The notes under the pieces are model-generated. The model saw nothing but the letters and a program-made list of their open reading frames with translations. It was not told the origin of the DNA and did not search any database. The translations under genes were made by a program, and so were the position numbers. 64,000 nt of DNA from Hippopus hippopus (lineage: Eukaryota > Mollusca > Bivalvia > Cardiida > Cardiidae): assembly GCA_946811185.2 (NCBI GenBank), contig OX328108.1:3185501-3249500 (forward strand). The letters are read 5' to 3'. This document shows positions 11,546 to 22,336 of the stretch, piece by piece. Positions within the stretch are counted from its first letter, which is position 1; every line of letters begins with the position of its first letter.

Positions 11546-11729
11546 GGTAAAGTCCTTGAGTAAGACAGCTTTTGAAAACATTTCAGTAAAAGGAGAAAAT
11601 GCTGGATACCAGCATTTTCTCCTTTTCCGACAAGGTTTTTTTACCCTTTCAATGACAATTTCATACAAAGAAATACATTTGTCTTCTGCAAATGGCAAGT
11701 CTAAAAATTTGCCGTTAGGATGAGTTAAA
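11534..11729. repeat. MITE family A copy
   Basis: Central palindrome 'aatgctggataccagcatt' flanked by 'aaaggaga' and 'tctccttttcc'. It abuts the family B copy. Confidence 0.8.
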
Positions 11730-11826
11730 TACATTAGAGTAATGCTGAAGAATACATATACTTTAGAAAATATTGTGGCAAAAGGCATATTCCTCATTTT
11801 TCCACATACTGGCATATTTAAATTAA

Positions 11827-12275
11827 GGTCTACGGCCCCTAACTCTCATATTAAAAGATGGAAGCTGCCGAGATTGGCCGAATTGCCTGTATGAAAACAT
11901 CGATGTTACACGATATTTACCAATGAGTAAGTGAGTCTACGGCCCCTAACTCTCATATTAACCCTTTACTACACGGCAAAATTTAAGACCTATCCAAATT
12001 GAAAGCATTTGCAGACGACAATTTCACAGTGGCTCAAATGACACAACTTTTCTTTGATAGAGTAGAAAACTTTGTCGGAAAAGGAGAAAATGCTGGTTAC
12101 CAGCATTTTCTCCTTTTCCCACAGTGTTTTCAAAAGGCCTCTTCTTCAGGGTCGTTAAAAGGCATCATTGTGTGGTAAAGGGTTAAAAGATGGAAGCTGC
12201 CAAGATTGGTCCAATAGCCTTAACATAAATGTCGATGTTACATGATATTTACTGACGAGTTGGGAGTCGTAGTCC
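11827..12275. repeat. MITE family C array with TTAA flanks, split by a family A insertion
   Basis: TTAA at 11,823 and 12,276. The left end GGTCTACGGCCCCTAACTC is inverted at the right as GAGTTGGGAGTCGTAGTCC. Inside are two tandem ~108 bp units beginning 'tctacggcccctaactctca'. The second unit is interrupted at its TTAA by family A copy 11,962-12,182. Confidence 0.8.
11958..12186. mobile_element. Complete family A MITE with readable TTAA duplication
   Basis: TTAA at 11,958-11,961 and 12,183-12,186 bound a 221 bp body. The ends CCCTTTACTACAC and CCCTTTACCACAC (reverse complement of the right end) match 12 of 13. The host repeat reads 'ctcata TTAA aagatggaag' without an insert at 11,845-11,860, 12,499-12,514 and 12,606-12,621 (with small differences). 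So TTAA is duplicated on insertion, the piggyBac-superfamily signature. Confidence 0.9.
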
Positions 12276-12387
12276 TTAAAATGAATATTGAAAATGCCTG
12301 TTTTACAAGAGTATTCTCAAAGATACCTGCAGCAAATTTATTCAGCAGGTTGCTAAATAAACTAAGTGGATATTTTCCATTAGTTTA

Positions 12388-12751
12388 AACTTTTACCACA
12401 CATTCTTAAGTTTCAAAAACTCTTTTTAAAACATGTTTTTACCTCTTCAAAGGCAAACCCATCTTTTGAGCCATATTTACGGTCTACAGCCCCTAACTCA
12501 CATATTAAAAGGCGGAAGCTGCCGAGATTGGCCGAATAGCCTTTATGAAAACGTCAATGTTACACGATATTTACTGTTGAGTTAGTAAGTCTACAGCCCG
12601 TAACTCTCATATTAAAAGACGGAAGGTGCCAATATTGGCCGAATGGCCTTTATGAAAATGTCAATGTTTACCAATGAGTTAGGGGCCGTAGACCTTAAAT
12701 TTGTTGTCTATATACTTTCAATTAGTACAAGTCTAAAAATTTCTAACTTAA
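12388..12751. repeat. Family A MITE split by a family C insertion
   Basis: Family A sequence runs to 'gagccatattta' at 12,480 and resumes at 12,695 with 'ttaaatttgttgtc', as in intact copies ('gccacatttaatttgtcgtc'). Confidence 0.8.
12481..12694. mobile_element. Family C MITE inserted inside family A
   Basis: 214 bp with ends GGTCTACAGCCCCTAACTCA and (reverse complement) GGTCTACGGCCCCTAACTCA, 19 of 20 identical. Flanks are TTAC on the left and TTAA on the right, a TTAA duplication with one change. Two internal tandem units. Confidence 0.85.
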
Positions 12752-13536
12752 CTTTTTACCACACAGTCCCCGACTTTTAACGACCTTGAGGAAGAAGCCT
12801 TTTGAAAACATTGTGAGAAAAGGTGAAAATGCTGGTAACCAGCATTCTCTCCTTTCCCCACAATGTTTTTTGCTCTATCAAGGAAAAATTGTGTCATTTT
12901 TGCCGGCTTTAATTTGTCATCTGCAATTACTTTCAATTTGGACAAATCCCAAATTTTTGTCGTATGGGAACGAGTTAAAAGACTCTCAAGATACATGTAT
13001 TACAATTTCGTATCATTCTGAGAGAATATCTGTACAGAAAATCATAATGTAGATCTCAGATCAGATTGCATACTCTGTTCAGTCTGATCATACCACACAA
13101 TCCCGACTTTTAACAACCCTGAGAAAGAGACCCTTTGAAAACTTTGTGGGAAATGGAGAAAATGCTGGTAACCAGCATTTTCTCCTTTTCTCACAATGTT
13201 TTCTACCTTTCCCAACACAAATTTCAAATTTTGAGTCACATTTATTTTGTCGTCTGTAGATGGTTTCAATTTGGTCACATCCAAAAATTTTGTTGTTTGG
13301 TAAACAGTTAACCCTTTACCACACAATAAAATTCTAGACTAGTCCAAATTAAAAGCATTTAAAAATGACCTTAGAAATGTGGACCAAATAATGAACCCTG
13401 GTCTTTGAAAGGGTAGGAAACATTATGGGAAAAGGAGAAATGCTGGATACCAGCATTTTCTCCTTTTCCCAAAATGTTTTCAAAAGCCTTATTCCATAGG
13501 GTCATTAAAACTTGGGATTGTGTGGCAAAGGGTTAA
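12748..13536. repeat. MITE family A cluster (three copies)
   Basis: Copies at 12,748-12,978, about 13,091-13,311 and 13,308-13,536. The last two are in opposite orientation and share the single TTAA at 13,308-13,311. Confidence 0.85.
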
Positions 13537-13560
13537 ATACCTGATCTGTGTTCAACTTAC

Positions 13561-13675
13561 CATATAGATGCACTGCTGAGTTTTTAGATTGTTCGGATAA
13601 CTGCTGCTGACAAAATGTCTGCCATCTATTCCAAGCACTGCCACTTTGAAACCATGGTATCTTGAATTGAAAACC
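13561..13675 (-). CDS. Candidate GG-domain (FAM3/ILEI-like) exon, N-terminal part
   Basis: Minus strand: acceptor 'ttttttttag', 115 bases, strong donor CTATATG|gtaagt. The open frame reads VFNSRYHGFKVAVLGIDGRH, then FVSSSYPNNL. 'HGFKVAVLGIDGRHF' fits the start of GG domains (RGfNvvvld..tG.v). A diverged copy at 15,136-15,254 conserves HGFEVVILEKDDRHF in the same frame, which supports the frame choice. It ends in phase 0, which does not join directly to the 10.5 kb exon, so an exon is missing or the gene is decayed. Codon-level selection cannot be judged by eye. Confidence 0.4.
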
Positions 13676-13840
13676 CTAAAAAAAATAAAAGAAAACCTCT
13701 GTATTTTATTTTGGAGGAGGGGTAGAGGGATGAAAGTGGGGGATTGTGGTGAGGCAATAATTTCGAATAAGTTTATAAAGTAACTTTGTGTTGCTATTTT
13801 TTACTTTTCTGTTTTTTCAAATCTTTGCTTGTTTCATTTG

Positions 13841-14326
13841 ACTTTTTACCACACTAGCAAAATGTAGACTTGTCCAAATTGTAAGTTCTTGCAGACAACA
13901 ATTTACCGGTAAGTGTGGTTTAATTGATGGAATCTGTATTTTATAAAGAGAATTAAAACCTTGTGGGAAAAAGAGAAAATGCTGGTTACCGACATTTTCT
14001 TCTTTTCCCATAATGTTTTCAAAAGCTTTCTTTCTAAGGGTCATTAAAAGTGGGGCTTGTGTGGTAAAGGGTTAATCATGACTATTCTTGATTTTCTCTT
14101 TAACTCTTTCCTGAACTTCAAATTTAAGACTCTTCTAAATTAAAAGCATCTGCAGGCAACAAATCTGAAAGTGGTACAAATGAACTGAGGGTCTTTGACA
14201 GGCTAGAAAATATTGTGGCAAAAGGAGAAAATGCTGGTTACCAGCATTTCCTCCCTTTTCCACAATGTTTTCAGAAGGGGTCTTCATCAGGGTTATGAAA
14301 ACACGGGATTGTTTGGGAAAGGCTAA
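13841..14326. repeat. MITE family A cluster (two copies)
   Basis: Copies at 13,841-14,075 and about 14,102-14,326, both with 'caaatt.aaag' arms and the central 'tgctggttacc' palindrome. Confidence 0.85.
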
Positions 14327-14354
14327 AATACCAAACAACAGAATTTTTGACTGG

Positions 14355-14582
14355 CTGTTATTAAATGGTGTTTCATGCCTCTATCAACATTATTTCAGTC
14401 ATATCACGGCAACAGATCATATATTCATGTATTTCTTGGATTTTACCAGTACTAGGCTAGAGCTATGAAGTGTCTTGCCCAAGGACACTCCCATGAAAGG
14501 CCAAGTGGATCTAGTGCTGGTCGAATCCAGGGCCTCCAGGTTACCAGTCCCACACTTTACCACTGAGCCACGCAGGACCCAG
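14355..14582 (-). mobile_element. tRNA-derived SINE, family G, copy 1
   Basis: Minus strand: head 'gggtcctgcgtggctcagtg' (A box-like), then 'ccctggattcgaccag' (B box-like), a conserved body with 'gtgtccttgggcaagacact', and tail 'tgactgaaataatgttga' shared with family F. A plus-strand copy lies at 60,117-60,345. Confidence 0.8.
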
Positions 14583-14995
14583 ACTGGTCCAGAGTGTAAG
14601 ATTTTGCAGATGACAAAATTTTTTAATATCACTCAAATGATGGAATTTGTCTGCGATAAGATAAAAAACACTGCAGGAAAAGGAGATAATGTTGGTAACT
14701 AGCATTTTTTTGCTTTTCCCAGAATGTTTTCAAAGATTTTTTTCCCCAGGATTGTTTGGTGGCGGGTTAACCCTTCACCACACCATCCCGAGCTTTAACG
14801 ACCCTGAGAAAGAAGCCTTTTGAAAACATTGTGGGAAATGGAGAAAATGCTGGTAAACAGCATTTTCTCCTTTTTCCACAATGTTTTCTACCTTTCTCAG
14901 GACATGTTTTAATTTTTCAGTCACACTGATTTTGTTGTTTGCAAATGCTTTCAATTTGCAATGACTTAAAATTTTGTCAGTTGGAAAAGAATTAA
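14583..14995. repeat. MITE family A pair sharing a TTAA
   Basis: A partial copy at 14,583-14,770 and a full copy at 14,767-14,995 meet at the TTAA at 14,767. The second is paralogous by position to the copy at 12,748: both are followed by 'agaatatctgt' and a GG-like exon. Confidence 0.8.
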
Positions 14996-15135
14996 AGGAC
15001 GATCTAGACTATTACTCTTTCCAAACTGTTGTGTTGGAAAGAATATCTGTGAAAAAAAAAACAGTTTATGTCTAAGATTAGAATGCATAGTCTGTTTAGC
15101 CTGCTCTTAATCTACCTGTACTGTTTTTAACTTAC

Positions 15136-15254
15136 CATGTATGAGAAGATGCACTACTGACTTGTAGATTTTTCTCATTACGGCCTCAGGCAAAGTGTCT
15201 GTCATCTTTTTCAAGTATTACCACTTCAAAGCCATGGGATCTTAAATTGAAAAC
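15136..15254 (-). pseudogene. Broken duplicate of the GG-domain-like exon
   Basis: Aligns with the exon at 13,561-13,675 and with about 150 bp of its flanking intron. The frame keeps HGFEVVILEKDDRHFA but then has TGA. The upstream acceptor AG is lost ('ttttg'), while the donor ACATG|gtaag remains. It is part of a local duplication (about 14,767-15,420 against 12,748-13,850). Confidence 0.55.
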
Positions 15255-15479
15255 AAAACCAAAAAACAACCTCTGGTTCCTTTTTTTCTATGGGGGTGGG
15301 GATGGGGAATGTAGAAGGGGGGGATGGGCTAGTTGTGGGGAAAGTTGTTTCCAGTAACTTTATTTTGCTTTTTTTTGTTTGTTTGTTTGTTTTCTGATCT
15401 ATACACTTTAGATTGTTTTCAATCAATATGACTGTTCTTGGTTAAGTTGTATTTCTATTGTAAGTAAAATCTGAACTTA

Positions 15480-16055
15480 TGTAACTCACAATTCTATTTG
15501 TCTTGCTCAAACCTGTGTTTGTAAGTGAGAAATGACCTGCTGCTGTAGGAAGCTGACTATGCATTCTCAATGTGAAAATTTTATTTTTGTACTGTTAATG
15601 CAGCTTTACTCATTTTTATCTTCAAGTTTAAGGTAGTTTTTAGTATCCATTTAATCAATTTTTCTTTCTGATAACAGGTTTTAAAATTTTAGAGTTGTCC
15701 AAATTGAAAGCATTTGCAGATGACAAAGTAAATGGCACTCAAATAACAAAATTTGTCTTTGAATGGGAAGAAAACATTTTCAGCATTTTTTCCTTTTTCC
15801 TCAGTGTTTTCAAAAGTCTTATTTCTAACAGTAATTAAAACACAGAATTGTATATTATAAAGAGTTACTAAACTACACCCTTATGCATTTTATTTTTTTG
15901 TTTTTCAATTTACTTTCATCTTAATATGAATACATGTATATGTAATCTTGATTTCTTTGCTCTTGCAAAGGAATCAAACTTACCATTCAAAAGACTTTCT
16001 TGCTCGCATGTGTTTGTGACCTGCTGCTGTTGAAATCTGTATGCATATCTAACTT
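15480..16055 (-). other. Two exon-like stretches sharing sequence, unresolved
   Basis: Minus strand near 15,985-16,040: 'atttcaacagcagcaggtca' ending GAATG|gtaagt. Near 15,485-15,555: 'cttcctacagcagcaggtca' ending AGAATT|gtgagt. They look like duplicated copies. The first would feed phase 2 into the exon at 13,675, but no frame is clearly conserved between the two. Confidence 0.2.
15688..15866. repeat. MITE family A copy, half palindrome
   Basis: 'gttgtccaaattgaaagcat' followed by a shortened core, 'cagcattttttcctttttcc'. Confidence 0.7.
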
Positions 16056-16663
16056 GTTAATCACACTTTTGTACTGTAACTTTATATTTATTCCTTCATG
16101 TTTTCTTGGAACATAGAATAAACTCTAGTTCTTTTATGTCAATATTTCTATTTTTGAATGAAAGATTCTTCAATAACAAAGTACTGAAAATTTTAAGCTT
16201 ATTATCTGTATCCTATTTTCATGACTTTTGATCAACAATTTAAATATTCTTTGGCTTTTAAGTTTGTATCTAAGGTAATTCACTCCTGATGATTCCTTCG
16301 CATTTTACAAATCTGTATGTTTTAGTTCATGATGAAAATTGTTTACGAGTGCAAATTCCTGTCATTACTTTTAAAAAAAAAAGGATTATGGATAATGCTT
16401 GCTTCTGATACTTTCTGCAATACTTTTGCCAGGGACAGGGGGTATCAGAAACAAACATATTCCAATTGAAAATCTCTAAAGAAAAAAAAAGCAATAAAGA
16501 CTTTTTCAGTACTACATGTAAAACTTTGCCTATGAATGATTCAAGTACACTGCACAGATGTGATTATTTGTTAAACCTACAGAGAAACAACTTGTAGAAA
16601 TAGAAAATGAACATTTCGGTTTACTTTAATGGTAATGGTGAGTAAAATCATATTCCTTGTGTA

Positions 16664-16868
16664 ACTCTTTTCCAAATGACCATTTCATTTTATCCAAATC
16701 GAAAGCATTTGTAGACTATACAATAATATGTGGCTCATATGGTTGGATTGGTCTTTGACAAGCACATAAAATATGTTGGCAAATAAAGAAAATGCTAATA
16801 GCAGTGTTTTCAATTTAAGCCTTGATCCTCAGGGCCTTTGAAACTCAGGATTATCCTGTAACGGTTCA
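16664..16868. repeat. MITE family A copy, degenerate
   Basis: 'taactcttttccaaatgacc', 'aatcgaaagcatttgtagac' and the end 'cctgtaacggttcaa' keep the family order, but the core palindrome is worn. Confidence 0.6.
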
Positions 16869-17099
16869 ATATCAATCTACAGTACTTAAGAGTACTACCT
16901 TTTTTTTGCATTTGTGAGTAAAAATTAAGTTGTTGCTTTATGTATAAAGCTAACTGTTTGTTTGAACTTGGCAATGTCATTTTTTGTATTGTAACTCCAT
17001 TTTTTTGTGTTAGAACTTAAAGCTGCAGTTCTTGTATTTCTATATCTTTTTTATCCCCTATAATTATTATGTTCTTTTATTCATATAATTATTCTTGTA

Positions 17100-19345
17100 T
17101 ATTTTTTTTCCCTGTTATAATATAATAATAATTACTTTGTTTTAAGAGGGTGGAAAGACTCAATTAGCTGTTAAACTAATCTTCCATGAGGCCCTCTGAG
17201 AAAAAAAAAAACTTAATAATGTTTAACAAATAAAGGTAGGTACTGATTTGTGGTACCTATAACTTCGAGATAAAATGTTGATAGCATTTGTCTTTGAGTG
17301 TGTTCAAGGAGTCTAGTGTTTTGATGTTGAGAGGTAGGGTATTCCAAACAGTTGATCCAGAATATGCAAAAGACCATTTCCATGCATTTGTTCGAGGTTT
17401 ACCTAACTTAAGGTTTAAGTTAGATGTTGATCTTAAGGAATAATTTTAATTTTTATCATATTCTTTGGTGAACTTACTTGTTATGTAACTTGGGGTCATA
17501 AGGTTTTGTGCTTTGTAAATCATGACACATCTTAGGTACTGTACTCTTTTATCAAAGGGAAGCCAATTAAGTTGTTTGAACCTATTAACTGATGGTGTCA
17601 TTAATTTTGCATCTAATATAATCCGGGCTGTCCTTTTTTGAAGTTTAACTAAGGTTTCAATGTTATTTCTTGAGCAAGATCCCCATATAGTAAAACAATA
17701 GTCCAGTAGAGGTGATATATAGGAACAATAGAGTAGCTTCCTCGCATGTAGTGGAAGATAAATTCAGAGTCTCTGCATAAGGCGAGATGCAACTAGTTTA
17801 CAGATATAATCCACATGTGTGTTCCATGTTAGTTTCTTGTCAACGTGGATACCTAGTAATTTACGACTCTCTACATTGCCAATAATTTCTTTATTTATTG
17901 ATAAATGTAAATTGCTTTGATGGGAAAGTTTAGGGGCAGTACCTAGTAGCATTCTTTGTTTTAGATGTGTTAATGTACTTTCCATTATGTACGCACCATT
18001 GATTGATGTTTTTGAGGTCAGTTTGAATATGATTTTCAATATCTTTTGGATCAGTGCTTGTTATGTGGAAAGTTGCATCATCAGCATACAAATCTGTTGT
18101 TGTTTTATCTACATAGAGTGGAAGGTCATTAACATATAAAAGGAACAAGATAGGACCTAGGATAGATCCTTGTGGAACACCATATTTAATAATTGCTGGC
18201 GAGGATGTTGAACAGTTAAATTGTACTTGTTGAGTTCTGTTGCTTAAGTAGGACTTCACCCATGTGACTGTTTCATCATGAAAGTTATATAGTACAAGTT
18301 TATCAAGTAGAATGTTATGGTTGACTAAGTCAAATGCTTTCTTCATATCTAGAAATACAGCTTCCACAAAGTTTCCTTTATCAATGGCAAAAAGCCATTC
18401 ATCAATTAGTTTTATAAGAGCAGACTTGCAAGAATGAAATTGTCTAAAATCTGACTGATGTTGGTGGAGAAGATAAGTTTCTCGTAAATATTTACTAATC
18501 TGTTTAACAACATGTTTTTCAATAATTTTAGAAATGATAGGTAAAATTGAAATAGGTCTGTAATTTTCTGGAAGTTCCTTGTCACCTGATTGAAAAAAGG
18601 TTTAACCCTTGCTGTTTTTAGAGCATTTGGGAACACACTTAGACTTGAATTTATGATGTGTGGTAGGGATGAACTTATTTCTCTTGCTGGCAGTTTTATA
18701 ATTTTTGGACTTAAGCCATCTAAGCCAGCTCCCTTATTTATGCCTAATGATTTCAGGTGATGGAAAACTTGCTCTTCCTTAATAGGTTGAAATTTGAATT
18801 TCTGTCCTGTAATATCTGAAAATTTTGTGGTTAGGAAACCTCTGAGTAAATCATAGTTAAGTCTATGTTTTTTAGTTTTTATTTTATCAGCTAAGTTACA
18901 GAACTGATTGTTTAGATGCTCCACTACTTCTTGTGTTTGCAAAATTATTTCATCACCTACCTTTAATTGTGTTGGAAGACTTGGTTCTTCTTTAGGATGC
19001 AATTCTTTCAAATATTTCCTAAGTGTTTTTGTATCTTGTCTTGGCCAATTGCTTCTATAAAGTATCTTTGTTTTGACTTTTTTACCATGGAGGATACTTT
19101 ATAGCTAAATTTTCTTTCATTGCTATTTGTCTCTTAGTTTCCTGAGCATGTCTATTTCTTCATTGTACCACTGTGGCTGTTTGAAAGATTTAATGCGTTT
19201 TTGCTTGCGAGGTGCATGATGATAAAAAACTTTAAGAATTTTTACATAGAACATATCTAAACAAAGTTCCACATCATCAAAATGTAAGATTTCATGAAAG
19301 TCTGCCTTTGACAGGTCATGTAAAAACTGTTTCTTTACCATTTTA
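17100..19345 (-). mobile_element. 5'-truncated non-LTR retrotransposon (CR1/L2-like LINE)
   Basis: Minus strand. It starts inside the segment between endonuclease and reverse transcriptase, carries the RT and a C-terminal region, and ends in a non-coding tail near 17,100. The endonuclease is absent, the usual result of 5' truncation. A T-rich tract on the plus strand borders the truncated end. Family placement is by RT motifs only. Confidence 0.75.
17764..19341 (-). pseudogene. LINE reverse transcriptase pseudogene
   Basis: Four open pieces in order on the minus strand: 19,341-19,123 (QPQWYNEEIDMLRKLRDK), 19,011-18,412 (HHLKSLGINKGAGLDGLSPK), 18,367-17,930 and 18,039-17,764. The third has the RT motifs FLDMKKAFDLVNHNILLDKL, GVPQGSILGPILFLLYVNDL and the catalytic YADDATFHI. 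After 17,764 the C-terminal part (LDYCFTIWGSCS, then LNWLPFDKRVQYL) continues in other frames to about 17,250. At least three frame breaks make it non-functional. Confidence 0.75.
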
Positions 19346-20914
19346 TTCTTGTTTTTTTTTTCCCTTCTTTGTAACTTATTTTTTTCTTATTATTTTTATT
19401 GCTTTCTTTTCATGTTTCTTTTCTTTTTTTTTTATAATTTATTTTACTTCTCATGTAATTCTATTTCATTCCTTTTCAAGTTTTTAATTTTTCGCAAGTT
19501 TTTTTTATAAGATGTTTTGCATTATTATTACTATCTTTTTTTTTTTTTGTCACACACACATATATATATATTTCCATTTTAGTTTTGTGGTTGTTTATTC
19601 TTTTCTATATTTAGATATTCCTTTTTTTCTATTTTTTTTTTGTGGTTGTTGTTTTTGTTTTATGATAATTATTATACTCCTATATTTTTCCTGTATTCTT
19701 ATTGTTTTCTTTTTTTGTTTTGGTTCATTTGTGTAAATGTCCCTATTTGGTGTGGAAAACCATTAGCTCAGACACATGGTGGATGGGAACCTGATTACTT
19801 ACAGCTGAGACAGATCTGTTTGGCCTTGTGTGTTTTTGCTATTTCAAAACCTGTTTTCAATGAAATATCAAGATAAATTATCAGTGTTCTTGATCCACTA
19901 TGACCAATACTCCATTCAGTCAATCCCACAAATCTTCAAGGGATGAATGGAAATAACACCCATTATTTACTCATTACATACTTAATATTGAAAGTTGCAA
20001 ATATGCTATTTACAAGATATTTATTGAAGTGCACTTGAATTATGCTTTTACAGGTATGTGAATTTGTTGACACATTAAATGTGTAGTGTATTGGGGTTAT
20101 CTAGGCTAGAAGTTCATGAGTAAATAACAAATGTTCAAACAATTAACAAGTGTTCGTAGGCTTGCCAAAATTGTTGAAACCAAAACAAAATTTCATTATC
20201 CTCATTTTTGCATTTGAACTTTGAAATAATCTAGCAACACTTAAAAATTTTGATGTCATTGTTTTCTAAATGACACCTTGAAACATGACTGGAAATATAA
20301 TATATGACAAGTTTCTTTAACAATTAGGTCTATATGAACTCGGACTTGGCTGGTAAATTTCTAAAGTGTTTGAAACCAGCATAGCATTTATGATCTGAAC
20401 TATTGCAAATTCAAACTAGATGTTTTCTCTTACTGTTTTGATTTAACAGAAAAAAATAGTAATTTAAACACCATAAATGTAATGTTTTGTTGTTGTCTAT
20501 TCATTTTTTTATCTTTAAAAACCTTTATGAAAATACTTTCTACGAAAAGCTGCTAAATTGAAATAGTAAAGATTTGCATGCATAAGTTGCAACAGCTGTA
20601 GCATCAAGTATAAGTTAATACATTGAAAAGTTTGTTACAAGGTTTTCATGGTGTGGCTGGTATTGGTATTCAAAGTATTCCAACAGCTGATTTGTATGTG
20701 TTACCGAATTGAAATCAGACAATGTCAATGCATTTATATAAAGACCTGCTGATGAATCTTCTAAAAGCACCAAGTCTTTGATTGTCCCCAATATCTATTT
20801 GATATTGATTCCCAAGTTTGATCTAAAGTCTTTTCCCAGAAAACATCTTTGAAATGTTTTTAAACCAACAGAGATTACATTCACATAGAAAGCATGACTT
20901 TACTTCTCAGTATA
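19346..20914. other. T-rich and AT-rich stretch without a gene
   Basis: 19,346-19,740 is dominated by T runs, with (CA)n/(TA)n at 19,551-19,572; the ORFs there are low-complexity. The remainder is unique-looking AT-rich DNA with no splice-bounded open frame that I could support. Confidence 0.6.
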
Positions 20915-21136
20915 TTAACTCTTTACCCAACGACAAAATCTTGTCCAAATTGAAAGCAGTGGCAGACAAGAAATCAATTGTGACTTAAACACTGAACTTT
21001 TCCCTTGGAGACTAGAAAACGTTGTGGGCAAAGGAAAAAATGCTGATTATCAGCATTTACTCTTTTGTCCACAATGGTTTCAAAATCCTTCCTCTTCAGG
21101 GTCGTTAAAGCTCAGGATTATGTGGTAAAGGGTTAA
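20915..21136. repeat. MITE family A, complete copy
   Basis: TTAA at 20,915 and 21,133; ends CTCTTTACCCAAC and GTGGTAAAGGG; core 'aatgctgattatcagcatt'. Confidence 0.85.
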
Positions 21137-21730
21137 ATACACAATACATCCTAACCTAATAATGATAAATAAAAATACCCTCTTTATTACAAAGGTCAGC
21201 AAGGGATGCATTTATAAACAGTCAGATCACATAAAATTGAAACCTACATGTACCATACTGAGGAATAGCAAAGTTGCTATTTTAAATCATATGTGAAAGA
21301 AAGGAAATGAATGAATGAATAAATGAATTAAAAATTTAAGGCAATGATAATAAGATAATTTGATCAAGGAAAATTTCAAAAGAAAAGAATATATATAAGC
21401 AATTAATGTAGATCTAATATAAATACATGTATAAAGATAAATGTACCATTAAAAAAAAGCTCTACATATCTATTTCATATGTCCTTCAAGTGCCAAACAG
21501 TGTAGACATGGAACAGAGAACAGAAAAAATGTCATTTCAATGCTGAACTTACTCATTAGGTAGAGTAGATCTAAGAGCAGGCTACATTATACAGTCTGAT
21601 CCTGATCTGTACTAGCCTGAAAAAATCTGAAGTAATGAGAGGCACTTGACAGGTTAAGACCCTTTTCATTCCACATTACATGAACCTTATATACATTGAC
21701 ACACACACAAAAACTGTGCGGTCTTTTAAA

Positions 21731-21952
21731 CCCAGTACCAAACAATCCTGAGTTTTAAAGCCCAATAGGAAGGCTTGTGCAAACATTGTATGAAAAGAAG
21801 AAAATGCTAGTAACCAGAATTTTCCCCTTTTCCCTCAATGTTTCCCACCCATTCCAGGGTAGGTCTTATCTTTTGTGCTGTATTAGTGATAGTGTCTGCA
21901 AAGGCTTTTAATTTTGAAAAGTCTGTAATTTTGTTGTTTGGTATAGGGTTAA
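21731..21952. repeat. MITE family A copy
   Basis: 'accaaacaatcctgagtttt' to 'gtttggtatagggttaa', with a worn core. Confidence 0.8.
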
Positions 21953-22136
21953 GTCTAATATCAAATATGAAGTACAAAAATATAGAAGTTGTCTTTGTCA
22001 GTCTAAAGGTAAGATAAATGCATTCACGTAACTTGTGAAAATGGTCTTTTTTGATAAAATTGTTTTTCAGGGACATGTACTTTGGTTTTGATAAAAGGGC
22101 TCAGATGAGGCTAACTTTGCAAATGAAACACAGCTG

Positions 22137-22336
22137 CTGCCCCTGAATAGACCGACAAACCTTTCTGACTTGCCTTGATCTATCATTGGTGACAGTTTAT
22201 CTCTATATTTTTGTTTGTTCATGATTAAAAAATCTTGCTGCCCCTGAATAGACTGACAAACCTTTCTGACTTGCCTCGATCCGTCATTGGTGACAGTTTA
22301 TCTCTATATTTTGGTTGATTATGATTAAAAAATCTT
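22137..22336. repeat. Tandem duplication, 101 bp unit
   Basis: Two direct copies starting 'ctgcccctgaatag' at 22,137 and 22,238, about 94% alike by eye. Confidence 0.85.

Noticed and set aside
12786..13052. Many ORFs of 60-100 codons with peptides like KGENAGYQHFLLFPQCF
   Set aside because: They are readings through the family A palindrome in both orientations; the same peptide appears at dozens of sites on both strands.
19512..19876. Membrane-protein-like ORFs rich in Phe and Leu
   Set aside because: They come from T-rich low-complexity DNA (FFFF, IYIYF) with no conserved motif.
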